Source of the DNA: Osedax frankpressi
Lineage: Eukaryota > Annelida > Polychaeta > Sabellida > Siboglinidae
Direction of reading: 5' to 3'
DNA: 64,000 bases
NCBI GenBank assembly: GCA_964035775.1
Contig: OZ038314.1
Span: 4,745,275-4,809,274, forward strand
The notes below the pieces were generated by a model. It ran no database searches. It had not been told where the DNA came from and saw only the letters and a list, made by a program, of their open reading frames with translations. The position numbers and the translations under genes are program-made. This document shows positions 38,791 to 52,566 of the stretch, piece after piece (position 1 is the stretch's first letter; the number at the start of each line of letters is the position of its first letter).

Positions 38791-41405
38791 ATTTAATTTA
38801 TAATTATTTAAATTATAGTTATTTAAGTTATAGTTAATTAAGTTATCGTTATTTAAGTTATAGTTATTAAATTATAGTTATTTAATTTATAGTTATTTAA
38901 GTTATATTTTTTTAAGTTATAGTGATTACAGTTATAGCTATTTAAGCTATAGTTATTTAAGTTATAGTTATTTAAGTTATAGTTATTTAAGTTATAGTTA
39001 TTTAAGTTATATTTATTTAATTAATAGTTATTTAAGTTATAGTTATTTAAGTTATAGTTATTTAAGTTATAGTTATTTAAGTTATAATTATTTAAATTAT
39101 AGTTATTTAAGTTATAGTTAATTAAGTTATCGTTATTTAAGTTATAGTTATTTAAGTTATAGTTATTTAAGTTATAGTTATTTAAGATATAGTTATTCAA
39201 TTATAGTTATTTAAGTTATAGTTATTTAATTTATGGTTATTATATTATAATTATTTAAATTATAGTTATTTAAGTTATAGTTATTTAAGTTATAGTTATT
39301 TAAGTTATAATTATTTAAATTATAGTTATTTAAGTTATAGTTAATTAAGTTATCGTTATTTAAGTTATAGTTATTTAAGTTATAGTTATTTAAGTCATAG
39401 TCATTTAAGTTATAGTTATTTAAGTTTTAGTTATTTAAGTTATAGTTATTTAAATTTTAGTTATATAAGTTATAGTTATTGAATTTATAGTTATTTAATT
39501 TATAGTTATTTAAGTTATAGTTATTTAAGTTATAGTTATTTAAGTTATAGTTATTTAATTTATAGTTATTTAAGTTATAGTTATTTAAATTATAGTTATT
39601 TAAGTTATAGTTATTTGAGATATAGTTATTTAATTTATAGTTATTTAAGTTATAGTTATTTAAGTTATAGTTATTTAAGTTATAGCTATTTAAGTTATAG
39701 TTATTTAAGTTATGATTATTTAATTTATAGTTATTTAAGTTATAGTTAATTAAGTTATAGTTATTTAAGTTATAGTTATTTAATTAATAGTTATTATATT
39801 ATTATTATTTAAATTATAGTAATTTAACTTATAGTTATTTAAGATATAGTTATTTAAGTTTTAGTTATATAATTTATTGTTATTTAAGTTATTCTTATTT
39901 AAGTTATAGTTATTTAAGTTATAGTTATTTAAGTTATAGTTATTAAATTATAGTTATTTAAGTTATAGTTATTTAATTTATAGTTATTTAAGTTATAGTT
40001 AATTAAGTTATCGTTATTTAAGTTATAGTTATTTAAGTTATAGTTATTTAAGTTATAGTTATTTAAGTTATAGTTATTTAAGTTATAGTTATTTAAGTTA
40101 TAGTTATTTAAGTTATAGTTATTTAAGTTATAATTATTTATAGTTATTTAAGTTATAGTTAATTAAGTTATCGTTATTTAAGTTATAGTTATTTAAGTTA
40201 TAGTTATTTAAGTTATAATTATTTAATTTATAGTTATTTAAGTTATAGTTATTAAATTATAGTTATTTAAGTTATAGTTATTTAATTTAAAGTTATTTAA
40301 TTTATGGTTATTATATTATAGTCTTTTAAATTATAGTTATTTAAGATATAGTTATTTAAGATATAGTTATTTAATTTATAGTTATTTAAGTTATAGTTAT
40401 TTAAGTTATAGTTATTTAATTTATAGTTTTTTAATTTATGGTTATTATATTATAGTTATTTAAATTATAGTTATTTAACGTATAGTTATTTAAGATAGAG
40501 TTATTTAAGTTTTAGTTATATAATTTATTGTTATTTAAGTTATTCTTATTTAAGTTATAGTTATTTAAGTTATAGTTATTTAAGTTATAGTTATTAAATT
40601 ATAGTTATTTAAGTTATAGTTATTTAAGTTATATTTTATTAAGTTATAGTGATTACAGTTATAGATATTTAAGCTATAGTTATTTAAGTTATAGTTATTT
40701 AATTTATAGTTATTTAATGTATAGTTATTTAAGTTATAGTTATATAAGTTATAGTTATTAAAGTTATAGCTATTTAAATTTTAGTAATATAAGTTATAAT
40801 TATTGAATTTATAGTTATTTAATTTATAGTTATTTAAGTTATAGTTATTTAAGTTATAGTTATTTAAGTTATAGTTATTTAAGTTATAGTTATTTAAGTT
40901 ATAGTTATTTAAGTTATAGTTATTTAATTAATAGTAATTTAAGTTATAGTAATTTAAGTTTAGTTATTTAATTTATAGTTATTTAAGTTATAGTTAATTA
41001 AGTTATCGTTAGTTAAGTTATAGTTATTTAAGTTATAGTTATTAAATTATAGTTATTTAAGTTATAGTTATTTAATTTATAGTTTTTTCATTTATGGTTA
41101 TTATATTATAGTTATATAAATTATAGTTATTTAAGTTATAGTTATTTGAGATATAGTTATTTAATTTATATTTATTTAAGTTATAGTTATTTAAGTTATA
41201 GTTATTTAAGTTATAGTTATTTAATTTATAGTTATTTAAGTTATAGTTAATTAAGTTATCGTTAGTTAAGTTATAGTTATTTAAGTTATTGTTATTTAAG
41301 TTATTGTTATTTAAGTTATAGTTATCTAAGTTATAGTTATTTAAGTTATAGTTATTTAAGTTATAGTTATTTAAGTTATAGTTATTTAAGTTATAGCTAT
41401 TTAAT
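38791..41405 (+). repeat. Mosaic satellite joining pieces of distant HORs
   Basis: Three sources can be seen. The first part resembles the 9119-bp unit. About 39.4-40.4 kb matches 27.4-28.4 kb at an offset near 12023 bp, including the shortened ATTATTTATAG monomer at about 40135. From about 40.4 kb the order AACGTATAG (c at 40479), GATTACAG, TTTAATGTATAG and GTTTTTTCATTTATGG follows the start of the 9119-bp unit at an offset of about 37.7 kb. No gene is seen. Confidence 0.7.
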
Positions 41406-44400
41406 ATATACTTATTTAATTTATAGTTATTTAAGTTATAGTTATTTAATTTATAGTTATTTAAGTTATAGTTATTTAAGTTATAGTTATTTAAGTTATA
41501 GTTATTTAATTTATAGTTATTTAAGTTATAGTTATTTAAATTATAGTTATTTAAGTTATAGTTATTTGAGATATAGTTATTTAATTTATAGTTATTTAAG
41601 TTATAGTTATTTAAGTTATAGTTATTTAAGTTATAGCTATTTAAGTTATAGTTATTTAAGTTATGATTATTTAATTTATAGTTATTTAAGTTATAGTTAA
41701 TTAAGTTATAGTTATTTAAGTTATAGTTATTTAATTAATAGTTATTATATTATTATTATTTAAATTATAGTAATTTAACTTATAGTTATTTAAGATATAG
41801 TTATTTAAGTTTTAGTTATATAATTTATTGTTATTTAAGTTATTCTTATTTAAGTTATAGTTATTTAAGTTATAGTTATTTAAGTTATAGTTATTAAATT
41901 ATAGTTATTTAAGTTATAGTTATTTAATTTATAGTTATTTAAGTTATAGTTAATTAAGTTATCGTTATTTAAGTTATAGTTATTTAAGTTATCGTTATTT
42001 AAGTTATAGTTATTTAAGTTATAGTTATTTAAGTTATAGTTATTTAAGTTATAGTTATTTAAGTTATAGTTATTTAAGTTATAATTATTTAATTTATAGT
42101 TATTTAAGTTATAGTTATTAAATTATAGTTATTTAAGTTATAGTTATTTAATTTAAAGTTATTTAATTTATGGTTATTATATTATAGTCTTTTAAATTAT
42201 AGTTATTTAAGATATAGTTATTTAAGATATAGTTATTTAATTTATATTATTTAAGTTATAGTTATTTAATTTATAGTTATTTAAGTTATAATTATTTAAG
42301 TTATAGTTATTTAAGTTATAGTTATTTAATTTATATTTATTTAAGTTATATTTATTTAAGTTATAGTTATTTAAGTTATAGTTATTTAAGTTATAGTTAT
42401 TTAATTTATAGTTTTTTAATTTATGGTTATTATATTATAGTTATTTAAATTATAGTTATTTAACGTATAGTTATTTAAGATAGAGTTATTTAAGTTTTAG
42501 TTATATAATTTATTGTTATTTAAGTTATTCTTATTTAAGTTATAGTTATTTAAGTTATAGTTATTTAAGTTATAGTTATTAAATTATAGTTATTTAAGTT
42601 ATAGTTATTTAAGTTATATTTTTTTAAGTTATAGTGATTACAGTTATAGCTATTTAAGCTATAGTTATTTAAGTTATAGTTATTTAAGTTATAGTTATTT
42701 AAGTTATAATTATTTAAATTATAGTTATTTAAGTTATAGTTAATTAAGTTATCGTTATTTAAGTTATAGTTATTAAATTATAGTTATTTAAGTTATAGTT
42801 ATTTAAGTTATATTTTTTTAAGTTATAGTGATTACAGTTATAGCTATTTAAGCTATAGTTATTTAAGTTATAGTTATTTAAGTTATAGTTATTTAAGTTA
42901 TAGTTATTTAAGTTATAGTTATTTAAGTTATAGTTATTTAATTTATAGTTATTTAAGTTATAGTTATTTAAGTTATAGTTATTTAAGTTATAGTTATTTA
43001 AGTTATAATTATTTAAATTATAGTTATTTAAGTTATAGTTAATTAAGTTATCGTTATTTAAGTTATAGTTATTTAAGTTATAGTTATTTAAGTTATAGTT
43101 ATTTAAGATATAGTTATTCAATTATAGTTATTTAAGTTATAGTTATTTAATTTATGGTTATTATATTATAATTATTTAAATTATAGTTATTTAAGTTATA
43201 GTTATTTAAGTTATAATTATTTAAGTTATAATTATTTAAATTATAGTTATTTAAGTTATAGTTAATTAAGTTATCGTTATTTAAGTTATAGTTATTTAAG
43301 TCATAGTCATTTAAGTTATAGTTATTTAAGTTTTAGTTAAATAAGTTATAGTTATTAAAGTTATAGTTATTTAATTTCAAATTATTTAATTTCTAATTAT
43401 TATATTATAGTTATTTAATTTATGGTTATTATATTATATTTATTTAAATTATAGTTATTTAAGTTATATTTATTTAAGTTATAGCTATTTAAGTTATAGT
43501 TATTTAAGTTATAGTTATTTAAGTTATGATTATTTAATTTATAGTTATTTAAGTTATAGTTATTTAAGTTATAGTTAATTAAGTTATCGTTATTTAAGTT
43601 ATAGTTATTTAAGTTATAGTTATTTAAGTTATAGTTATTTAAATTTTAGTTATATACGTTATAGTTATTGAATTTATAGTTATTTAATTTATAGTTATTT
43701 AAGTTAAGTTATAGTTATTTAAGTTATAGTTATTTAAGTTATAGTTATTTAATTTATAGTTATTTAAGTTATAGTTATTTAAATTATAGTTAATTAAGTT
43801 ATAGTTATTTAAGATATAGTTATTTAATTTATATTATTTAAGTTATAGCTATTTAATTTATAGTTATTTAAGTTATAGTTATTTAAGTTATATTTTTTAA
43901 GTTAAAGTCATTTAAGTTATAGTTATTTAAGATATAGTTATTTAATTTATAGTTATTTAAGTTATAGTTATTTAAATTATAGTTATTTAAGTTATAGTTA
44001 TTTAATATATAGTTATTTAATTTATAGTTATTTAATTTATAGTTATTTAAGTTATATATATTTAAGTTATAGCTATTTAAGTTATAGTTATTTAAGTTAT
44101 AGTTATTTAAGTTATAATTATTTAATTTATAGTTATTTAAGTTATAGTTAATTAAGTTATAGTTATTTAAGTTATAGTTATTAAATTATAGTTATTTAAG
44201 TTATAGTTATTTAATTTATAGTTATTATATTATTATTATTTAAATTATAGTTATTTAACTTATAGTTATTTAAGATAGAGTTATTTAAGTTTTAGTTATA
44301 TAATTTATTGTTATTTAAGTTATAGTTATTTGAGATATAGTTATTTAATTTATAGTTATTTAAGTTATAGTTAATTAAGTTATCGTTATTTAAGTTATAG

Positions 44401-46139
44401 TTATTTAAGTTATAGTTATTTAAGTTATAGTTATTTAAGTTATAGTTATTTAAGTTATAGTTATTTAAGTTATAGTTATTTAAGTTATAATTATTTAATT
44501 TATAGTTATTTAAGTTATAGTTAGTTAAGTTATCGTTATTTAAGTTATAGTTATTTAAGTTATAGTTATTTAAGTTATAATTATTTAAGTTATAGTTATT
44601 TAATTTATAGTTATTTAAGTTATAATTATTTAAGTTATAGTTATTTAAGTTATAGTTATTTAATTTATATTTATTTAAGTTATATTTATTTAAGTTATAG
44701 TTATTTAAGTTATAGTTATTTAATTTATAGTTATTTAAGTTATAGTTATTTAAATTATAGGTAATTAAGTTATAGTTATTTAAGATATAGTTATTTAATT
44801 TATATTATTTAAGTTATAGCTATTTAATTTATAGTTATTTAAGTTATAGTTATTTAAGTTATATTTTTTAAGTTAAAGTCATTTAAGTTATAGTTATTTA
44901 AGATATAGTTATTTAATATATAGTTATTTAATTTATAGTTATTTAATTTATAGTTATTTAAGTTATATATATTTAAGTTATAGCTATTTAAGTTATAGTT
45001 ATTTAAGTTATAGTTATTTAAGTTATAATTATTTAATTTATAGTTATTTAAGTTATAGTTAATTAAGTTATAGTTATTTAAGTTATAGTTATTAAATTAT
45101 AGTTATTTAAGTTATAGTTATTTAATTTATAGTTATTATATTATTATTATTTAAATTATAGTTATTTAACTTATAGTTATTTAAGATAGAGTTATTTAAG
45201 TTTTAGTTATATAATTTATTGTTATTTAAGTTATAGTTATTTGAGATATAGTTATTTAATTTATAGTTATTTAAGTTATAGTTAATTAAGTTATCGTTAT
45301 TTAAGTTATAGTTATTTAAGTTATAGTTATTTAAGTTATAGTTATTTAAGTTATAGTTATTTAAGTTATAGTTATTTAAGTTATAGTTATTTAAGTTATA
45401 ATTATTTAATTTATAGTTATTTAAGTTATAGTTAGTTAAGTTATCGTTATTTAAGTTATAGTTATTTAAGTTATAGTTATTTAAGTTATAATTATTTAAG
45501 TTATAGTTATTTAATTTATAGTTATTTAAGTTATAATTATTTAAGTTATAGTTATTTAAGTTATAGTTATTTAATTTATATTTATTTAAGTTATATTTAT
45601 TTAAGTTATAGTTATTTAAGTTATAGTTATTTAAGTTATAGTTATTTAATTTATAGTTTTTTAATTTATGGTTATTATATTATAGTTATTTAAATTATAG
45701 TTATTTAACGTATAGTTATTTAAGATAGAGTTATTTAAGTTTTAGTTATATAATTTATTGTTATTTAAGTTATTCTTATTTAAGTTATAGTTATTTAAGT
45801 TATAGTTATTTAAGTTATAGTTATTAAATTATAGTTATTTAAGTTATAGTTATTTAAGTTATAGTTATCTAAGTTATAGTTATTAAAGTTATAGCTATTT
45901 AATATATACTTATTTAAGTTATAGTTATTTAAGTTATAGTTATTTAAGGTATAGTTATTAAATTATAGTTATTTAAGTTATAGTTATTTAATTTATAGTT
46001 ATTTAATTTATGGTTATTTATTATAATTATTTAAATTATAGTTATTTAAGTTATAGTTATTTAAGATATAGTTATTTAATTTATATTATTTAAGTTATAG
46101 TTATTTAATTTATAGTTATTTAAGTTATAGTTATTTAAG
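41406..46139 (+). repeat. 4734-bp higher-order repeat, copy 1
   Basis: Landmarks recur at exactly +4734 bp: ACTTATTTAAT at 41410/46144, and the unique slipped monomer AAGTTAAGTTATAG at 43701/48435. The left break lies at about 41401-41408, where only the bases after TATACTTATTTAA agree. The unit holds an internal 971/911-bp duplication and pieces of the 1203-bp, 2088-bp and 9119-bp families. No gene is seen. Confidence 0.88.
43812..45615 (+). repeat. Internal 971/911-bp tandem duplication inside the 4734-bp unit
   Basis: The landmark AGATATAGTTATTTAATTTA starts at 43812 and 44783 (step 971). A 60-bp loss, four monomers, near 44905 in the second copy reduces the offset to 911 bp, as seen from TGAGATATAG at 44331/45242. 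The whole structure is carried into the second 4734-bp copy at +4734. Confidence 0.8.
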
Positions 46140-49100
46140 TTATACTTATTTAATTTATAGTTATTTAAGTTATAGTTATTTAATTTATAGTTATTTAAGT
46201 TATAGTTATTTAAGTTATAGTTATTTAAGTTATAGTTATTTAATTTATAGTTATTTAAGTTATAGTTATTTAAATTATAGTTATTTAAGTTATAGTTATT
46301 TGAGATATAGTTATTTAATTTATAGTTATTTAAGTTATAGTTATTTAAGTTATAGTTATTTAAGTTATAGCTATTTAAGTTATAGTTATTTAAGTTATGA
46401 TTATTTAATTTATAGTTATTTAAGTTATAGTTAATTAAGTTATAGTTATTTAAGTTATAGTTATTTAATTAATAGTTATTATATTATTATTATTTAAATT
46501 ATAGTAATTTAACTTATAGTTATTTAAGATATAGTTATTTAAGTTTTAGTTATATAATTTATTGTTATTTAAGTTATTCTTATTTAAGTTATAGTTATTT
46601 AAGTTATAGTTATTTAAGTTATAGTTATTAAATTATAGTTATTTAAGTTATAGTTATTTAATTTATAGTTATTTAAGTTATAGTTAATTAAGTTATCGTT
46701 ATTTAAGTTATAGTTATTTAAGTTATCGTTATTTAAGTTATAGTTATTTAAGTTATAGTTATTTAAGTTATAGTTATTTAAGTTATAGTTATTTAAGTTA
46801 TAGTTATTTAAGTTATAATTATTTAATTTATAGTTATTTAAGTTATAGTTATTAAATTATAGTTATTTAAGTTATAGTTATTTAATTTAAAGTTATTTAA
46901 TTTATGGTTATTATATTATAGTCTTTTAAATTATAGTTATTTAAGATATAGTTATTTAAGATATAGTTATTTAATTTATATTATTTAAGTTATAGTTATT
47001 TAATTTATAGTTATTTAAGTTATAATTATTTAAGTTATAGTTATTTAAGTTATAGTTATTTAATTTATATTTATTTAAGTTATATTTATTTAAGTTATAG
47101 TTATTTAAGTTATAGTTATTTAAGTTATAGTTATTTAATTTATAGTTTTTTAATTTATGGTTATTATATTATAGTTATTTAAATTATAGTTATTTAACGT
47201 ATAGTTATTTAAGATAGAGTTATTTAAGTTTTAGTTATATAATTTATTGTTATTTAAGTTATTCTTATTTAAGTTATAGTTATTTAAGTTATAGTTATTT
47301 AAGTTATAGTTATTAAATTATAGTTATTTAAGTTATAGTTATTTAAGTTATATTTTTTTAAGTTATAGTGATTACAGTTATAGCTATTTAAGCTATAGTT
47401 ATTTAAGTTATAGTTATTTAAGTTATAGTTATTTAAGTTATAATTATTTAAATTATAGTTATTTAAGTTATAGTTAATTAAGTTATCGTTATTTAAGTTA
47501 TAGTTATTAAATTATAGTTATTTAAGTTATAGTTATTTAAGTTATATTTTTTTAAGTTATAGTGATTACAGTTATAGCTATTTAAGCTATAGTTATTTAA
47601 GTTATAGTTATTTAAGTTATAGTTATTTAAGTTATAGTTATTTAAGTTATAGTTATTTAAGTTATAGTTATTTAATTTATAGTTATTTAAGTTATAGTTA
47701 TTTAAGTTATAGTTATTTAAGTTATAGTTATTTAAGTTATAATTATTTAAATTATAGTTATTTAAGTTATAGTTAATTAAGTTATCGTTATTTAAGTTAT
47801 AGTTATTTAAGTTATAGTTATTTAAGTTATAGTTATTTAAGATATAGTTATTCAATTATAGTTATTTAAGTTATAGTTATTTAATTTATGGTTATTATAT
47901 TATAATTATTTAAATTATAGTTATTTAAGTTATAGTTATTTAAGTTATAATTATTTAAGTTATAATTATTTAAATTATAGTTATTTAAGTTATAGTTAAT
48001 TAAGTTATCGTTATTTAAGTTATAGTTATTTAAGTCATAGTCATTTAAGTTATAGTTATTTAAGTTTTAGTTAAATAAGTTATAGTTATTAAAGTTATAG
48101 TTATTTAATTTCAAATTATTTAATTTCTAATTATTATATTATAGTTATTTAATTTATGGTTATTATATTATATTTATTTAAATTATAGTTATTTAAGTTA
48201 TATTTATTTAAGTTATAGCTATTTAAGTTATAGTTATTTAAGTTATAGTTATTTAAGTTATGATTATTTAATTTATAGTTATTTAAGTTATAGTTATTTA
48301 AGTTATAGTTAATTAAGTTATCGTTATTTAAGTTATAGTTATTTAAGTTATAGTTATTTAAGTTATAGTTATTTAAATTTTAGTTATATACGTTATAGTT
48401 ATTGAATTTATAGTTATTTAATTTATAGTTATTTAAGTTAAGTTATAGTTATTTAAGTTATAGTTATTTAAGTTATAGTTATTTAATTTATAGTTATTTA
48501 AGTTATAGTTATTTAAATTATAGTTAATTAAGTTATAGTTATTTAAGATATAGTTATTTAATTTATATTATTTAAGTTATAGCTATTTAATTTATAGTTA
48601 TTTAAGTTATAGTTATTTAAGTTATATTTTTTAAGTTAAAGTCATTTAAGTTATAGTTATTTAAGATATAGTTATTTAATTTATAGTTATTTAAGTTATA
48701 GTTATTTAAATTATAGTTATTTAAGTTATAGTTATTTAATATATAGTTATTTAATTTATAGTTATTTAATTTATAGTTATTTAAGTTATATATATTTAAG
48801 TTATAGCTATTTAAGTTATAGTTATTTAAGTTATAGTTATTTAAGTTATAATTATTTAATTTATAGTTATTTAAGTTATAGTTAATTAAGTTATAGTTAT
48901 TTAAGTTATAGTTATTAAATTATAGTTATTTAAGTTATAGTTATTTAATTTATAGTTATTATATTATTATTATTTAAATTATAGTTATTTAACTTATAGT
49001 TATTTAAGATAGAGTTATTTAAGTTTTAGTTATATAATTTATTGTTATTTAAGTTATAGTTATTTGAGATATAGTTATTTAATTTATAGTTATTTAAGTT

Positions 49101-50873
49101 ATAGTTAATTAAGTTATCGTTATTTAAGTTATAGTTATTTAAGTTATAGTTATTTAAGTTATAGTTATTTAAGTTATAGTTATTTAAGTTATAGTTATTT
49201 AAGTTATAGTTATTTAAGTTATAATTATTTAATTTATAGTTATTTAAGTTATAGTTAGTTAAGTTATCGTTATTTAAGTTATAGTTATTTAAGTTATAGT
49301 TATTTAAGTTATAATTATTTAAGTTATAGTTATTTAATTTATAGTTATTTAAGTTATAATTATTTAAGTTATAGTTATTTAAGTTATAGTTATTTAATTT
49401 ATATTTATTTAAGTTATATTTATTTAAGTTATAGTTATTTAAGTTATAGTTATTTAATTTATAGTTATTTAAGTTATAGTTATTTAAATTATAGGTAATT
49501 AAGTTATAGTTATTTAAGATATAGTTATTTAATTTATATTATTTAAGTTATAGCTATTTAATTTATAGTTATTTAAGTTATAGTTATTTAAGTTATATTT
49601 TTTAAGTTAAAGTCATTTAAGTTATAGTTATTTAAGATATAGTTATTTAATATATAGTTATTTAATTTATAGTTATTTAATTTATAGTTATTTAAGTTAT
49701 ATATATTTAAGTTATAGCTATTTAAGTTATAGTTATTTAAGTTATAGTTATTTAAGTTATAATTATTTAATTTATAGTTATTTAAGTTATAGTTAATTAA
49801 GTTATAGTTATTTAAGTTATAGTTATTAAATTATAGTTATTTAAGTTATAGTTATTTAATTTATAGTTATTATATTATTATTATTTAAATTATAGTTATT
49901 TAACTTATAGTTATTTAAGATAGAGTTATTTAAGTTTTAGTTATATAATTTATTGTTATTTAAGTTATAGTTATTTGAGATATAGTTATTTAATTTATAG
50001 TTATTTAAGTTATAGTTAATTAAGTTATCGTTATTTAAGTTATAGTTATTTAAGTTATAGTTATTTAAGTTATAGTTATTTAAGTTATAGTTATTTAAGT
50101 TATAGTTATTTAAGTTATAGTTATTTAAGTTATAATTATTTAATTTATAGTTATTTAAGTTATAGTTAGTTAAGTTATCGTTATTTAAGTTATAGTTATT
50201 TAAGTTATAGTTATTTAAGTTATAATTATTTAAGTTATAGTTATTTAATTTATAGTTATTTAAGTTATAATTATTTAAGTTATAGTTATTTAAGTTATAG
50301 TTATTTAATTTATATTTATTTAAGTTATATTTATTTAAGTTATAGTTATTTAAGTTATAGTTATTTAAGTTATAGTTATTTAATTTATAGTTTTTTAATT
50401 TATGGTTATTATATTATAGTTATTTAAATTATAGTTATTTAACGTATAGTTATTTAAGATAGAGTTATTTAAGTTTTAGTTATATAATTTATTGTTATTT
50501 AAGTTATTCTTATTTAAGTTATAGTTATTTAAGTTATAGTTATTTAAGTTATAGTTATTAAATTATAGTTATTTAAGTTATAGTTATTTAAGTTATAGTT
50601 ATCTAAGTTATAGTTATTAAAGTTATAGCTATTTAATATATACTTATTTAAGTTATAGTTATTTAAGTTATAGTTATTTAAGGTATAGTTATTAAATTAT
50701 AGTTATTTAAGTTATAGTTATTTAATTTATAGTTATTTAATTTATGGTTATTTATTATAATTATTTAAATTATAGTTATTTAAGTTATAGTTATTTAAGA
50801 TATAGTTATTTAATTTATATTATTTAAGTTATAGTTATTTAATTTATAGTTATTTAAGTTATAGTTATTTAAG
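46140..50873 (+). repeat. 4734-bp higher-order repeat, copy 2
   Basis: This tandem copy carries the same internal 971/911-bp duplication, the same slipped monomer at 48435 and the same ATGGTTATTTATTATAA landmark near 50744 (46010 in copy 1). I saw no substitutions in the stretches compared. It ends where the downstream 1.88-kb family begins. No gene is seen. Confidence 0.88.
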
Positions 50874-52566
50874 TTATAGTTATTTAAGCTATAGTTATTT
50901 AAGTTATAATTATTTAAATTATCGTTATTTAATTTATAGTTATTTAAGTTATAGTTATTACAGTTATAGCTATTTAAGCTATAGTTATTTAAGTTATAGT
51001 TATTTAATTTATAGTTATTTAATGTATAGTTATTTAAGTTATAGTTATCTAAGTTATAGTTATTAAAGTTATAGCTATTTAATATATACTTATTTAATTT
51101 ATAGTTATTTAAGTTATAGTTATTTAAGTTATAGTTATTTAAGTTATAGTTATTAAATTATAGTTATTTAAGTTATAGTTATTTAAGTTTTAGTTATATA
51201 AGTTATAGTTATTAAAGTTATAGTTATTTAATTTCAAATTATTTAATTTCTAATTATTATATTATAGTTATTTAAATTATAGTTATTTAAGTTATAGTTA
51301 TTTAAGATATAATTATTAAAGTTATATTATTTAAGTTATAGAAATTTAATTTATAGTTATTTAAGTTATAGTTATTTAAGCTATAGTTATGTAATTTATA
51401 TCTATTTAAGTTATATTTATTTAAGTTATAGTTATTTAAGTTATAGCTATTTAATATGTACTTATTTAATTTATAGTTATTTAAGTTATAGTTATTTAAG
51501 TTATAGCTATTTAAGTTAGAGATATTAAATTATAGTTATTTAAGTTATAGTTATTTAATTTATAGTTTTTTAATTTATGGTTATTATATTATAGTTATAT
51601 AAATTATAGTTATTTAAGTTATAGTTATTTAAGTTATATTTATTTAAGTTATAGTTATCTAAGTTATAGTTATTTAAGTTATAATTATTTAATTTATAGT
51701 TATTTAAGTTATAGTTAATTAAGTTATCGTTATTTAAGTTATAGTTATTTAAATTTTAGTTATATAAGTTATAGTTATTGAATTTATAGTTATTTAATTT
51801 ATAGTTATTTAAGTTATAGTTATTTAAGTTATAGTTATTTAAGTTATAGTTATTTAAGTTATAGTTATTTAAGTTATAGTTATTTAATTAATAGTAATTT
51901 AAGTTTAGTTATTTAAGTTATAGTTATTTAATATATACTTATTTAATTTATAGTTATTTAAGTTATAGTTATTTAAGTTATAGCTATTTAATATATACTT
52001 ATTTAATTTATAGTTATTTAAGTTATAGTTATTTAAGTTATAGTTATTTAAGTTATAGTTTTTAAATTATAGTTATTTAAGTTATAGTTATTTAATTTAT
52101 AGTTTTTTAATCTATGGTTATTATATTATAGTTATTTAAATTATAGTTATTTAAGTTATAGTTATTTAAGAGATAGTTATTTAATTTATATTATTTAAGT
52201 TATAGTTATTTAATTTATACTTATTTAAGTTATAATTATTTAAGTTATATTTATTTAAGTTATAGTTATTTAATTTATATTTATTTAAGTTATATTTATT
52301 TAAGTTATAGTTATTTAAGTTATAGTTATTTAAGTTATAGTTATTTAAGTTATAGTTATTTAATTTATAGTATTTTGATTTATGGTTATTATATTATAGT
52401 TATTTAAATTATAGTTATTTAAGTTATAGTTAATTAAGATATAGTTATTTAATTTATATTTATTTAAGTTATAGCTATTTAAGTTATAGTTATTTAAGTT
52501 TTAGTTATTTAAGTTATAATTATTTAATTTATAGTTATTTAAGTTATAGTTAATTAAGTTATAGTT
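50874..52566 (+). repeat. Diverged early copy of the 1.88-kb HOR family
   Basis: The order of variants, such as TATAGAAATTTAATTTATAG at about 51338, AGCTATAGTTATGTAATTTA near 51390 and AAGAGATAGTTATTTAATTT near 52168, recurs about 1876 bp downstream. The first part instead has a GTTATTACAG dyad module near 50960 like the one near 61730. The segment ends at the unmodified TTATTTAAATTATAG site at about 52567 that serves as reference for the transposon target. No gene is seen. Confidence 0.75.
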
